Source: Diphasiastrum complanatum
Taxonomy: Eukaryota > Streptophyta > Lycopodiopsida > Lycopodiales > Lycopodiaceae
Assembly: GCA_029204225.1 (NCBI GenBank)
Contig: CM055106.1
Coordinates: 6,105,361-6,167,360 of the forward strand
DNA length: 62,000 nt
Direction: 5' to 3'
Shown here: piece by piece, positions 1-11,329 of the stretch
Layout of the letters: each line of letters opens with the position of its first letter
Position numbering within the stretch: the first letter of the stretch is position 1
The notes under the pieces: model-generated
What the model saw: only the letters and a program-made list of their open reading frames with translations
What the model was told of the DNA's origin: nothing
Databases searched by the model: none
Program-made: the position numbers and the translations under genes

Positions 1-389
1 CGAATGATTCGCAAAAGTCAAACATGCCTCCAGGACCAAAAGATACAACACGACACGAAACGAAAAGAAAACGAAAGAAAATCTTTCGCCTGCCAGCTAG
101 CAGCTCAATGGGCGTGGACCTTTGAACTTCATGCTCAGCTGAAACAGTTAGCAATAATAGAGAGTAACTAACTAGTTGATTTGCATTAACTACTCTTGTA
201 ATTCTTTGTTTAGCTATCTTGTAAACTCCACACAGTGTAGATATAAACAAAAATTCTGGATCAACAAAATAGAGAGAAGTGCGTGAGAGTAGAGCAAAAA
301 AAGAGAAGAATAGAAAAAATAGAAAAATGGAATAGTTGTGCATGAAAGTCTGCCAACGAGTAGAACACAACGAAAGAGTAGAGTGTCAT
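1..389 (+). mobile_element. Copia family F LTR fragment, plus orientation
   Basis: This stretch matches 9306-9726 in the same orientation and the reverse complement of about 1395-1820. All three share the pyrimidine/purine block, the TATAAA-like stretch near 250 and the stretch beginning gtgcatgaaagtctgccaac. It begins inside the LTR because the window starts there. It stops near 389, after gtgtcat, well before the LTR end seen in the full copy at 1184-1941. The next bases run into a minus-strand copia gag, so this is a truncated LTR joined head to head with another F piece. Confidence 0.75.
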
Positions 390-428
390 CAGCATTTGTT
401 GGCCGTATGGCCTGATTTGTGGCAGTGA

Positions 429-1118
429 TCACAGGAAAAAGATTGTTGATTCAAAAAACTTCGTCTTCTCGAATCTAGGCTTGTTTTTATTCTTCTTCTT
501 TCCTTTCATGAAGATAGCCTTCTCTTGATCACTGCTTCCCTCTCCTTCGTCTCTCATTAGTCTCTCATCAGCGACAAGACTGACTGCTTTGTCAAATGTC
601 ATGTCTGGTAGACTCAATATGAGCATTCTCAACGGTTGATAGGACGTCAGTAGAGATTTCATGAAGTACATCAGTTGTTGTGGTGCTGGAACCTGGTGCT
701 CATGTCTTGATGCAGCGAGTTGAGCGAAGATCATTCTGATCTTCTCAACGTGCTGATCCAACTGGTTGCCATCCCACCGTATGGATTGCAGTTGATTGTG
801 AAGGTGCATGACTGAAGCTGCAGTCCTCACTTCATACTTCTGCTTTAATCTTTCCCACGCTGCATGGCTGCTTTTGTAATCTTCAATCTTCATGAGTAGA
901 TCTTCATTTATGGATGAAACGATGATCGCCATTGCGTGCTCATCCTTTCTAATCCATTCAGCTCTCCTCAGGTCTCCCTCTGGAGGCTGCACCTCTGAGA
1001 GCTCAATCACCGACCAGATCCCTTCGCCTTTCAGAAGAGTTTTGATTTTAAATTTCCAGATTCTGTGATTTTCGCCATCGAGACTGATTGCTACTCTGGT
1101 TTGGATTGTTGTAGCCAT
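429..1118 (-). pseudogene. Ty1/copia gag fragment (DUF4219/UBN2 type)
   Basis: A 229-residue frame starts at 1118 with MATTIQTRVAISLDGENHRIWKFKIK. The LDGENHRIWKFKIKTLL region (about 12-30) is the usual N-terminal copia gag motif, and the AWERLKQKYE and LTSYQPLRMLILSLP regions fit the UBN2 gag core. The end is rich in Lys and Asn and stops before any CCHC zinc knuckle, so only the front of a normal gag-pol remains. It lies just inside a tRNA-Met primer site (1172-1183) and the F LTR at 1184-1941, all read on the minus strand. The frame is unbroken, but pol is lost where it meets the plus-strand LTR fragment. The family assignment is firm; expression is unlikely. Confidence 0.85.
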
Positions 1119-1171
1119 ATTGTGTTGTCTGGAAGAATCACTGTTGGGATATCAGTAGTGATAACCTGTTT

Positions 1172-1183
1172 GCTTTGATACCA
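1172..1183 (-). other. Primer binding site for initiator tRNA-Met
   Basis: The plus strand reads GCTTTGATACCA, one base from the GCTCTGATACCA that is complementary to the copia primer site TGGTATCAGAGC. It directly follows the CA end of the minus-oriented LTR, as expected for a copia 5' end. Confidence 0.8.
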
Positions 1184-1941
1184 TGTCGTAGAAGCGAGAG
1201 TGTTTTGTTTTCTTCTTCTCTCTCTTCTTATTCGCAAACCATTATGTGTCTTTGAATTTTCTTTTGGGCGGAAGTGGTTTACAGGATCCCAAACACGTGA
1301 CTACACATCATAGAACACATTCTATTCCAGCAATCAAGTCAAATGATAGCACAAGATAGGGAGATGCACGAAAATCAATTTAGTTTTTAGAGCGAGATCG
1401 TCAGTGTCTCGCTCGTTGGCGGAATGACACTTTTCTCTTTCGCTGTGTTCTTCTCGTTGGCGGACTTTCATGCATAGCTATAGTTTCAATTATTTTTCTG
1501 CCCTACTTGCTACCTCTCTCTCTCTCTCTTTCCGTCTCTTACAGATCTCTGTATTCAGATTATTTTTCTGATCCAGAGAGGATCGTTTATATCTCCACTG
1601 TGTGGAGTCTTACAAGATACTAGACATAGAGTCACCAAAACTAGTTAACGCTAATCAACTAGTTAGTTAGTCTCAGTCATTGCTATTCGTTTCAGCTGGG
1701 CGTAAAGCCCATTGAGCTGCTAGCTGGCAGCGCAAAAGATTCTTCTTCGTTTGTTTCGTAGTTTTTTGTTTTGTATCCCTTTGCGGTTTGCGGTCCTGGA
1801 GGTGTGTTTACGATCCACGAATAATTCGCAAATCGTTTGTGCTTCGAGTCAAGGGACGTTGATTGTCGCGAATTGTTCTCGTTCGACTTTTGTATCTCGT
1901 TCGTGTTACGACAAAGTTGCAGGAGTTCATTATTTTTGACA
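1184..1941 (-). mobile_element. Copia family F 5' LTR (full length)
   Basis: Read on the minus strand it begins TGTCAAAAATAATGAAC (1941 downwards) and ends ACGACA just before the primer site. The start matches the plus-strand F LTR at 9202 (TGTCAGAAATGGTGAAC), which follows a polypurine tract, so both ends are defined. Its length of 758 bp makes it the reference for the two truncated F LTRs. On its right it abuts a plus-strand F pol fragment. Confidence 0.8.
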
Positions 1942-3300
1942 AAAGAAAGAACAAAACTGAGAAAGAAAATGTTGTAGAGTCATCCAAAGATGCAGATAGA
2001 GGTGATGAAGCCTTCACAATACTTGATGAAGCTTCAACAAGCTACACTGAACAAGACTACGACAAGAAGATCTTGATCAACTTAGAGAACTCGAAAACAA
2101 CAGATCAATGATTCTAGGTGATGGGAGCAAACACGATGTCAAAGGCATCGAGACTCTACAGTTGGGAGCACTGTCAGGTCAAGCAGAGCTGCTAGGACCA
2201 CTCTACGTACCTTCACTGAGAAAAAATCTGCTATTAGTTTCCAAGATGGCAAAGATCTTGGAATTCGAGTTTTATTTGATGGCAATACATGCCGCATGAT
2301 CGAGAAAACAACAAACAAATTGCTAACGGTTGGATGCAGAGAAGGAAATCTCTACAGGCCAAGATAATCAGCAATTCTGATAGTATATTAAATGCATCAG
2401 AAAATGAAGATCAGCTCTGGCATAGGAAAATGTATCATCTGAACATGAGAAGCCTATATGACATGTGCAAGAAAGACATAGTCACAGGTCTGAAGATATT
2501 AAGACCTGATACTGAGTTTTGCAAAGCCTATCAGAAAGGCAAACAACATCGGAATCCATTCACACATGAGGATAGAAGGGCCAAAGAAGTTTTTGATTTC
2601 ATACACTCAGATGTCTATGGACTGATGAAAGTGGATTTGCTCTCAAGATTGAGGTATTTCCTGACGTTCATTGATGATTACAACCGGCTGACTACGATCT
2701 ACTACCTGAAGAAAAATTCTAAAGTGTTTGACTCTTTCAAGAAAATTGTGACATTTGCAGAGAGACACATCTCAAAGAAGATTCAGATCATCAGATCTGA
2801 CAATGGAGGTGAGTACAAGAGCACAGAATTTTCAAAATTCTACCAAGAACAGGGGATAGAGCATCAGTTCACTCCTGCATACACACCAAAATGTAATGGT
2901 GTCGGAGAAAGAAGAAATAGGATGCTAGTCGAAGGAGCCAGATGCATGATGGCACAGGCTCGATTGCCAAGTCAATTCTGGGTTGAGGCAATAGCTGCAG
3001 TAGTACACCTGTAGAACAGATCAATAATGACAGCTCTAGAAAATAAGACACCATACGAGATGTGGACAGGTAGAAAGCTTGATCTATCATACGTGTGTGT
3101 GTTTGGATGTGCAGCATACAAGCACATTCCAAAAGAAAAAAGAAGCAAGCTCGATAATAAATCAGAGCAAACAATCATGGTCGGGTACTCGAATGGATCA
3201 CAAGTGTACGGACTCTACAATCCAACCACGAAGAAGGTTGTTTCGAGTAGAGATGTGAAGTTTGATGAGTATAGTGGGTTTCTTTCCTTGCCTAACCTCA
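1942..3300 (+). pseudogene. Copia family F pol fragment: protease end, pre-integrase, integrase
   Basis: Translation in three frames gives a continuous copia order. First comes the protease tail (GDGSKHDVKGIETLQLG near 2115), then LYVPSLRKNLLLVSKMA (near 2200), the GAG pre-integrase block LWHRKMYHLNMRSLY (2415-2460), and the integrase core. The integrase acidic residues are visible: HSDVYG (near 2610), RSDNGGEY (near 2800) and GVGERRNR (near 2900). The integrase end YEMWTGRKLDLSYVCVFGCAAYKHIPK follows. The frame changes near 2110 and 2290, and an amber stop at 3012-3014 breaks it. It ends near 3300 before the reverse transcriptase. It is homologous to 7262-7620. Confidence 0.85.
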
Positions 3301-4205
3301 ATCCAAGATCTAATCAATCTAGCATCAAAGAGATGAAGTTAGTTGTCACGCATAGATTCATTCCCATGAGAGCGATAATATAGTTTAGGTCTCAGCATGA
3401 ATGGAAGATTCACATCTGACTCTAACATCCATTAACCCTAAGCATTAACACTACATCCATAAACACTAGATCCACAACAAGATAGCTTACTCTTTCTCTC
3501 TCTCCCTTTCTCTCTCATAAAAAGTATAATAACATGCAGTCCCAATAAAATCAGATCCAACAATTAGAAAATCCAAAGAAAGCATGAGAGATGGAGAAAA
3601 AGTGATAGAGAGCAAGAACAATCATCAATCCATTTCATAAGAGAACCAATCTGCTTTATTGAAATACAGAAATGAGCATGTGTAGGAACTCGAGTTGGTC
3701 CTTTTTTATAGTAGAGAGGAGGACCCTGACCTCTGAATCCTATTGGTCCATTTCTGCCTCCCTAATTATTCAAATTTAAAAAAGAGTGGGAACCATCCAA
3801 ATTGGAGGGAAACCCAACTTTATTCACTAACTTGACATTTAGGCCCTGCGATAGTAAAAGTCCCGCAAAAAGACCTAAAGTCCTTTTATTGACTTTCTAA
3901 TTAATCAAATGTCTATGTGATCATCGGGTTGCACTTACACACGCAAGGTGCCAAATTCCTCTCACTTATTATTAACTAGGGTTAGGGTTGCCTTGGTATC
4001 CGCAAACCCTCCAACAGTATCCCCCACCAAAACTGGTGGCGGTCCCGCGACACTGCGAGATGCAGTTACTGTGGGATTTTATTGGTTTCGCGATGAATCT
4101 TTATTAAATGATATTGCATCTTCTCCATAAAATCGAGTCGGGCAGTATTAAAATCCAAATTATGTGGCAAAAAATAACGATGGGCTCTGGCAAACCATTT
4201 TGAAG
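3301..4205. other. Non-coding stretch, LTR-like, no gene seen
   Basis: No convincing coding frame is present. The part from 3640 to 3990 has the layout of LTRs elsewhere in the window: a cctattggtcc box near 3740, a short GA-rich stretch and a tttttatag element near 3708. I could not find matched ends or a second copy, so it is not called a defined element. Confidence 0.4.
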
Positions 4206-4209
4206 TTGT

Positions 4210-6230
4210 CTAGGACGTGAAGCGAGATTCCCAGGACCCTCCCATCATTGTTGCACAGAAATATAGTCGAGCCATCGATAGTTGCTTATTTGGATCAAAT
4301 GCCAAAGGAGGAAGACAATCATCCCATCTCGTTGCCACGGATGCCAACAGAGTCAAGTCTTTTGCAAAAAGCGTCGATTGTCTCACTATTGGATCGAGAG
4401 AGTGTATATACTCCCACTGGTACGCTTGTAATGCCCGATGGAAATCCACTGATATGTCCCAAGTATAAGATTGATGGATGATTGGCCAATTTGGCGTATG
4501 GATAGTAATTTTGTCCATGGCCAATCCCAAATCCTTCCACTTATTCCTGTGCGGCATCGGTACATAATAGGGATCTATGCGCAATTGGCGAGGGCTAGCC
4601 ACATAACTCCTAATAGATTTTGGAGTTTTCTCAAAAATGGTAACTCTCCAAGCTGTCTGCTCTCCCAATGCGGGTATTTTATCCAATTCCTTGCCGACCT
4701 CTATTTCAGAGGTATTAAACTTAAGGACCCAACCACCACGCGAGGACTCATGAGGATATTGCGCTAAAAAATTTTGAATCTGGTCCTCGACGCTGATTGG
4801 CCTTTTGAATAATGGCGGGGTCCTTGATGAAGATGGACCTGGTTGCACTACCTGTGGAAGTGGCTGTTGTTTTTCAATGTTTGGGGCTCCACCTTGGTCC
4901 ATGCCCGAATCCATCCTTGTATCCATTGGTGCTTTAGCTTGGTGCGGAGGGAAGAATTGTGGCATGACCAAAACTGGGATTTCAACATTTGAGCAGCAGC
5001 TTTTTCGTAGGCACTAATGGTTGCTTTAGCCTTTGCCAACTCAGTTGAAGTTGCACCTTTCAATTTGTCAAAGCGGCTTTGGAATCCTTGAAGCGCCACT
5101 TTTTAAGTTTCAACTTTTTTGAACAAACACGTGATCTCCATCGGAGTTACCGGATGATTTGGTATTTGCGTTTGGAGATACACATCACGCTCAAGGGTGG
5201 TCGCATCCAATTCACCTTGGAGACGTGTGCGATCTTGTTTTGCCATCTATAGTTGACCCTATAATAGCTACAGTTGTTGCTTTGCATCCTGCACAACCTT
5301 GTCAACCTGATCTTGAGCGGTTGTCAGGGCATTCTACAATGAGCTAACATATTCTTTCAGGCGATCAGCCAGTTGCTATGCCGTCTTCTTCTCAGCTTCG
5401 GATTTTTCTTCATGCTGCTTGGCGATCTTCAATTATCTATCCAACTGAATAATTTTCTGACTGATGAGAGTACTCTCCAATCCCAGATTTGAGATTCGCT
5501 GTTCCATTTCTTTTTTCTTATCCAGCATAGACTGAATCACTTGCGCAAGGCTTGAGACCAAACCGAGAGCATCACCAGAAACTACTATTGTGGAGGTGGT
5601 TGCAACAGAAGGACTTGATGGTACTGTCCTTGGTTGGCGTGGAACAGGTGCTTGTAACTCTTCTTCTTCAAAGAGGTCCTCCTCTTCATAGCCCTCATTG
5701 TGGTGTCGAACTGCTTTGGTGATTTGACAGCTTGCTCGATCCAAAGTGTGGCTGGTGCGACTTCAGCTTGAGGTTGTTGAGGTAGCTAGAAGGAATCTTC
5801 AACACCAATAGTAGTATCATGGAATTGTTCGAATCCTCTTCCAAGGGATTGGAGTTCAAAGGGCGCAGGGATCTGGGGCATTTCAAAAACTTTTGAGGCC
5901 CCAAGGGGGTTGGAATCATCGAACATATCCATAAAATACTGCGTGTTTGGGAAAACAGCTTCTGTGTGTGGAGGTGAGACGGCCTAGGCAGTTGTGATGG
6001 GAATGGTAGTCCCAATGGTCACAGACTGTCCATGAGAGGAAGTAGAGGTGAGGGAAGCATCAGAGATGGGGGGAATAGGAAGTTCAATGTGAACAGTAAC
6101 AGGTGGTGGAAGCGCAGTTGACGATGTCTGCCTATTACGACATCGTGACACGGAAGGCCAGTCAGGAATGATGATCTCGCTGCATGGACGACATCGACTA
6201 TGTGAACTGGAGGCCTGGTGAGATGACTCG
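4210..6230 (-). pseudogene. Unrecognised coding unit G, C-terminal half
   Basis: Reading the minus strand from 6230 gives a Ser/Pro-rich stretch (ESSHQASSSHSRC, then PPPVTVHIELPIPPISD). After it come an acidic stretch (EEEDLFEEEEL near 5680) and a long Lys/Glu/Gln-rich region with heptad-like character, probably coiled coil (about 5560-5040). A clean 253-residue frame (4971-4210) closes it, Pro-rich at first and then globular (RGGWVLKFNTSEIEVGKEL, MARLYFCATMMGGSWE). Several stops and frame changes between 6230 and 4980 mark it as decayed. I do not recognise the family. A gag-like or structural protein of an unclassified retroelement is possible. Its presumed N-terminal half is at 12372-13151, on the other side of copia E. 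Confidence 0.45.
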
Positions 6231-7248
6231 TGTTGGAGACAGGGGGAGAATAAATGACAAACACGAACGAGAAACGAACTCGAACAAGAAACGAACGAGA
6301 AGCGAACTCGAACAGAAAATGTTCGTGCGCAGCGGAATGAATTATTTGACTCTCTCCGTAAGCATGACTATGTCTATCAGAATGAAGAGAACTTTATTGA
6401 TAGAAATTACAGTCATTCTAGATTATGGCCAAACAGTTAATGGATGAACCACTAGATGAATAATTTGTCGCGAATTGCAAGACAAATTATCTGTCGCGAA
6501 TGATTTGTGAAGAGCTAGACTGTGCTCGACTGATAATTAGTCGCAAATTGTTCGTGAAAGACAAGACTAAAAGTTGATTGTCTATTGCCAGAAAGAGCAG
6601 CTAGAAAGATCAGATGAAATGAAGAACAAGCATAGTAATATTAACACAGATCTAAATGTTGAACAAAGAGCTGTATCAGATTAAGTATATCATGTATACA
6701 AGTTAATAATGCGGTAGAGCACAATACAATAGCGGACAAAACCGCGTGGCCTACGAAGCTTATTTTGTTTGTAATGAGGAATGAAACCTCTTCTCTTAGT
6801 CTCTTCTTCACTCACTTGATCATCTGATCATCATCTTTGTCTGAATGGTGTCCAGAATATGTATATATACATAATATTACAGGTGTGCAGATGTGAAAGT
6901 ACAGAGTGGATGTGCTGTTTGTAGGAGATCGTGGGTGGCTGCAATCGTTGTCCAATCTATTAGCGCAACTGCATGGAGTGAGCGTAAAAAGGGTGCGACG
7001 TCAGCTAGTGCTAAAGTGAACGTTGGTGATGATGCGAAAAGTGGGTCACTCTTATGAATGGCCTTAGAATGAGATTTACAGGGTGCCTTAGCTTTTAGGA
7101 CACCTTCGACATTCTGTAGGATAGTGTCCCCTTTTCGCTTGTCACCATAACCTGTGTAATAACACAGTGTTCGCGATTCTTTTGCCTTTTATTTGTTTGT
7201 GCAAATTTGCGTGTAAATATGCAGGCTGCATGACAATGTTAGTAAACA
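6231..7248 (-). repeat. Copia E 3' LTR
   Basis: It starts TGTTGGAGACAGGGGGAG and ends GTTAGTAAACA in plus-strand reading, aligning along its length with 11330-12349. The usual polypurine tract is not visible inside it, because the plus-strand F fragment joins directly at about 7249-7262. Confidence 0.8.
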
Positions 7249-7261
7249 GAAAGAAAAAACA

Positions 7262-9192
7262 AAACTCTAGTCGAAGGAGCCAGATGCATGATGGCACAAG
7301 CTCAATTGCCAGGTCAATTCTGGGCCGAGGCAATAGTTGCAGCTGTACACCTATAGAACAGATCTATGGTGACAACGTTGGAGAACAAAACACCATACAA
7401 AATGTGGACAGACAGAAAGCCTGATTTGTCATATGTACGAGTGTTTGGATGTGCAGCATACAAGCACATTCCAAAGGAAAAGAGAAACAAGCTCGATGAC
7501 AAATCCGAGCAAACCATCATGGTCAGCTACTCGAATGGAACACACTTGTACAGACTCTACGATCCAACCACGAAGAAGGTTGTTTCAAACAGAGATGTGA
7601 AGTTCAACAAGTCCACATTCCTTGGACTGAAAGACGAAAGAGACCATGAGATCTTCACACTGCTGCCTATTCAAGAGAGAGATCGAGGACATACATCAAA
7701 TCAGAATGCAGAGCCCCAGATTCCAGAGTAGCAGGAAGCAGAGGATTGATTCCACGAACAAGAAATATTCGAGCAGCGACGAAACGAACCTCGAAGGTCA
7801 ACAAGACAAAGAAGACCTCTAGACCGCTATTCTGACAATCTTCAATGGAGCGAAGACACGCAGTTCGAGTACTATAGCTTCACAGAAGAGCCAACAACAT
7901 ACCAAGAAGCTATCCAGAGTCTAAAGGGAGAATTTTGGAAGCAGGCAATGTCAGAGGAGATCGAGTCGATGAGGCAAAACGAGGCATGGAAATTAGAGCC
8001 ACTACAAGAAAACAGGAAAATAGTCGACTGCAAGTGGGTATACAAGACAATATGTTTGTCGATTACAGAGATGCATCTGCGGTCTAAAACAGGCATCACG
8101 GGCTTGGTACAAAAAGCTTGATGGTCTTTTGAAGTTTCTAGACTTCAACCCTACTCAACCAGACTGTAATGTCTACATCAAAAGAGTAGAAAATGATTTT
8201 GTAATACTAACCATTTTTGTGGATGATTTGCTGATAATAGGACATTCCTTGATGCTGATCAAAGACACGAAGAGTCAGATTTCTGAAAGCTACGAAATCA
8301 CAAATCTTGGAGAAGCAACAAAATGCCTAGGGCTGGAGAGCAGAAGAGATCGAACAAGTCAGTTAGAATATGCCAGAAAAGTGCTGAAGCAGTACCACAT
8401 GATGGACTGCAAAGAAAAAGCCACACCAATGATAACTGGAGCCAAGCTCACGAAACAAGATTTTTCAAAAACAGAAGAGGAAGAACAGAAGATGGCAGGT
8501 ATACCCTACCAGAACTTAATCGAGAGTCTAATGTACTTGACAATTTGTACAAGACCGGATTTGGCTTTCTCTATTTATGCATTGAGCCAGTTCTATTCCA
8601 ATCCTGGTCTAGCACATTGGCAAATGGCCAACCGAATCCTATAGTATCTGAAGGGTACCCAGAATATTGGATTAACCTATAGAGCTAGAAACGAGGAGAA
8701 AGGATTCGAGCTGCATCACTATAGTGATGCGAGCTGGGCGAGCTGCAAGGATGACAACAGGTCCATTACTGGAGGATGTACAATAGCGTGCGGAACTGCC
8801 TGTAGTCAATTGGATATGCAAAAAGCAAACCCTGGTAGCTCAATCCTCTTGCGAATCTGAGTATGTCGCAGCCTCGAAAGTGACGAATGAGGTAGTGTGG
8901 CTGTGGATGATGTTGGAGGCAATCAGGATACCACTAAAGGGGCCAAGCACGATGATGATGGACTCCCAGAGTGTCATCTATCTGTCCCAAGATCCTGTCT
9001 TCCATTCAAAGATGAAGCACATTCCTCTGAAGTACCATCACATTCGAGATTTGATCTCAAAAGGAGAGCTTCAGGTCCAGTTCATAAAATCAGAAAGTAT
9101 GATTGTAGATCTCCTCACGAAACCACTCGACAAGCTACTCTTTACCAAGCAAAGAGATGCAATTGGATTGAACGAACAAAGCTGCAAGGTTC
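7262..9192 (+). pseudogene. Copia family F pol fragment: integrase end, RT, RNase H
   Basis: It begins inside integrase (SRRSQMHD frame, homologous to 2927) and carries the integrase C-terminal part ending DRKPDLSYVRVFGCAAYKHIPK. Next is the RT entry block (YQEAIQSLKGEFWKQAM, KIVDCKWVYK, 7900-8046). The fingers and first palm motif are then missing: at about 8046-8070 the reading jumps to CGLKQASRAWYKKLDG. The palm active site follows as FVDD (near 8222), then the connection (RPDLAFSIYALSQF) and RNase H/C-terminal blocks up to LLTKPLDKLLFTKQRDAIG (near 9150). Stops include TAG at 7354-7356 and another near 7729. It is followed by a proper polypurine tract and LTR. Confidence 0.85.
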
Positions 9193-9201
9193 AAGAGGGA
9201 G
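9193..9201 (+). other. Polypurine tract of copia F
   Basis: AAGAGGGAG lies directly before the TG of the plus-strand LTR at 9202. This is the normal position of the plus-strand primer at the 3' LTR. Confidence 0.75.
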
Positions 9202-9726
9202 TGTCAGAAATGGTGAACTCCTGCAACTTTGTCGCAGCACGAACAAGACACGAAGGTTGAACGAGAACAATTCGCAACAGTCAACGTGCCTTTGACTCGA
9301 AGCACGAACGATTCGCAAATCAATCACAAATCGTAAACACACATCTAGGACCGCGAAACGAAAAGAACAAAACAAACGAAGAGAAATCCTTCACGCTTCC
9401 AGCTGATAGCTCAACAGGCTTCATGCCCAGCTGAAATGAATAGCAATGACGGAGACTAACTAACTAGTTGATTAGCGTTAATTAGTCTTGTGATTCTACG
9501 TTTAGCTATCTTGTAAACTCCACATAGTGGAGGTATAAATGATCCTCTCTGGATCATAACCATGTAAGAAGAAGAATAGAAGAAAAAAAAGAAGAGAGAC
9601 AGTGAATACAGAGATCTGTAAGAAATAGAGAGAGACGTAGCAAATGGAGTAAGAAAGCAAAAAATACCATAGCTGTGCATGAAAGTCTGCCAACAAGCAG
9701 AACACAGTGGAAGAGCAGAGAGTCAT
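9202..9726 (+). mobile_element. Copia family F 3' LTR, truncated
   Basis: It starts TGTCAGAAATGG after the polypurine tract and matches the reverse complement of 1941 down to about 1412. A TATA-like tataaatgatcc occurs near 9534. It ends near 9726 at gtcatt, about 230 bp short of the full LTR and at nearly the same internal point as the copy at 1-389. Minus-strand copia E pre-integrase sequence begins at once beyond it. Confidence 0.8.
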
Positions 9727-9734
9727 TATCTGAA

Positions 9735-11166
9735 TGTACCACATCTAGCAATCCTCTAGCAATATGCTGTTGGCTTGACTTAAATGGTTTCCTAGTCTGT
9801 TTACCAACTAGACATTCTTGACAAACAGGTAACTCGACTTTTTCGCGAGGATAGTCGAGATCAAGAACAATAGATTGTCCAGACATTCGTTGTACAACAA
9901 CATGATTTAAATGACCAAGTCTATAATGCCAGAAAAAATCTTTATTTGTATGAATTGAAGTACTGAGAGCCTGACTAGAGGTAGAAAAGCAATGACTTAA
10001 TTTATACAAGTATCTATGTCTCTTTCCGAGTGCTAGGATCTTGCCTGTCTTATCAACTACTTTTCATTGCTCACATTTGAATTCTACTCTGTGTCCTACA
10101 TTTGTGATTCTACTTACAGAGAGCAGATTCGTAGATAACTTTGGTACATACAGGACTTTAGAGAGTAGCTTAGACTGATCATTCACAAAGCATAATCTTA
10201 TAGTGCCTTCACCTTTAATAGCTTGTGTGCTATTATCGCCGAGTGAATGAACTTCTGGGTACTGTAAGGTGTATAGGACTTGAAATAGCCAATGAGGCTA
10301 GTCATGTGCTAAGTGGCTCCAGAATCCAGGAACCAAGAACTGTCGCCAGATGCTTCTTGATGGTTGGTCATGAAGGTATTATGATCTGCAGGCTTGAATA
10401 GGCTGTGGAGCTTCTACAGCTGCATTTGCCACTTGATTCGATTGTCCCTTGTTATTGTTCTTCGCTTGAAGTATTCGGCAGTCTTGAATTTCGTGGTTGT
10501 TTCGTTTGCAGTATCTGCAGAACAACTTCTTCTTTGTCTGCGGATTCGACTGTTCCTTGTGCTGAGCTGGTTTCTGGTCTGGCTTTGATTGCTTTGGGCC
10601 TTTCTTCTTCTTCTACTTTGTCGTGCTCTTGTTGGTGTACAAGGCGTGAGAATCAGCTGAGGAACTTGAGGCTTTGTTCCTTCGCGTGTCTTTCTGCAAC
10701 AACATAGTAGTGACTCTCGAAAGAGTCAATTTTGGATGAGTCGTGATGATCATCACCCAGCTATCATAGGAACTTGGCAAGCTTGTAAGCAGTTGCATCA
10801 CTGCGTCTTGATCGTCTATGACAAATCCGACAGTGGCCATTTGTCTTAGCAGGTTGTTGAATTGATTAATGTGATTCTGCAGAGAATCACCATTCGTCAT
10901 CACACTTCGTATAGTGTGCTCAAGATGTCCCAGACTTCTTTCGATGTCTGAGCCTCAGATACATGGCCGATATGGGTATCTGTGATGTTGAGGATGATCA
11001 GCGCGAAAGCTTTTCCATCCTTCAACTTCCATCTGGCGATTGTCGCATCATCCGCTTCGGGTTTCCCTTCTGCACCTGTAACAACGTCGTACAATTCTTT
11101 TGCCATTAGTACAGTTTTTATCTTAAATTCCCACAAGTGGTAATTGGCTCCATCAAGCTTGTCCAT
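9735..11166 (-). pseudogene. Copia E gag, protease and pre-integrase region
   Basis: Minus-strand reading from 11166 starts MDKLDGANYHLWEFKIKTV, the copia gag opening. UBN2 blocks follow (EVWDILSTLYE, then LLTSLPSSYDSWVM near 10760). A CCHC knuckle (CRYCKRNNHEIQDC, about 10528-10478) and the protease/pre-integrase tail (LLSVSRITNVGHRVEF, then HYRLGHLNHVVVQRM near 9900) come next, ending at CQECLVGKQTRKPF and HSD. The frame changes near 10900 and several stops occur between 10050 and 10600. The integrase is cut after its first aspartate by the nested F LTR. It cannot encode a working polyprotein. Confidence 0.85.
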
Positions 11167-11317
11167 AATAGGACTGGCTTCCCTTGGAAATCCATGTGGA
11201 AGAATTAGTCTAAGTGATAGGAGAAACTATCAGTGACTTAAGTATGAAAACCTGAAACAATTACTCTATCGGCTAGTAGAGTCTTGTACTGTGGAAGCTA
11301 ATCAAGCTATGAAGATA

Positions 11318-11329
11318 GCTCTGATACCA
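11318..11329 (-). other. Primer binding site for tRNA-Met (element E)
   Basis: The plus strand reads GCTCTGATACCA, the exact complement of the copia initiator-tRNA-Met primer site. It lies directly against the LTR start at 11330. Confidence 0.9.
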
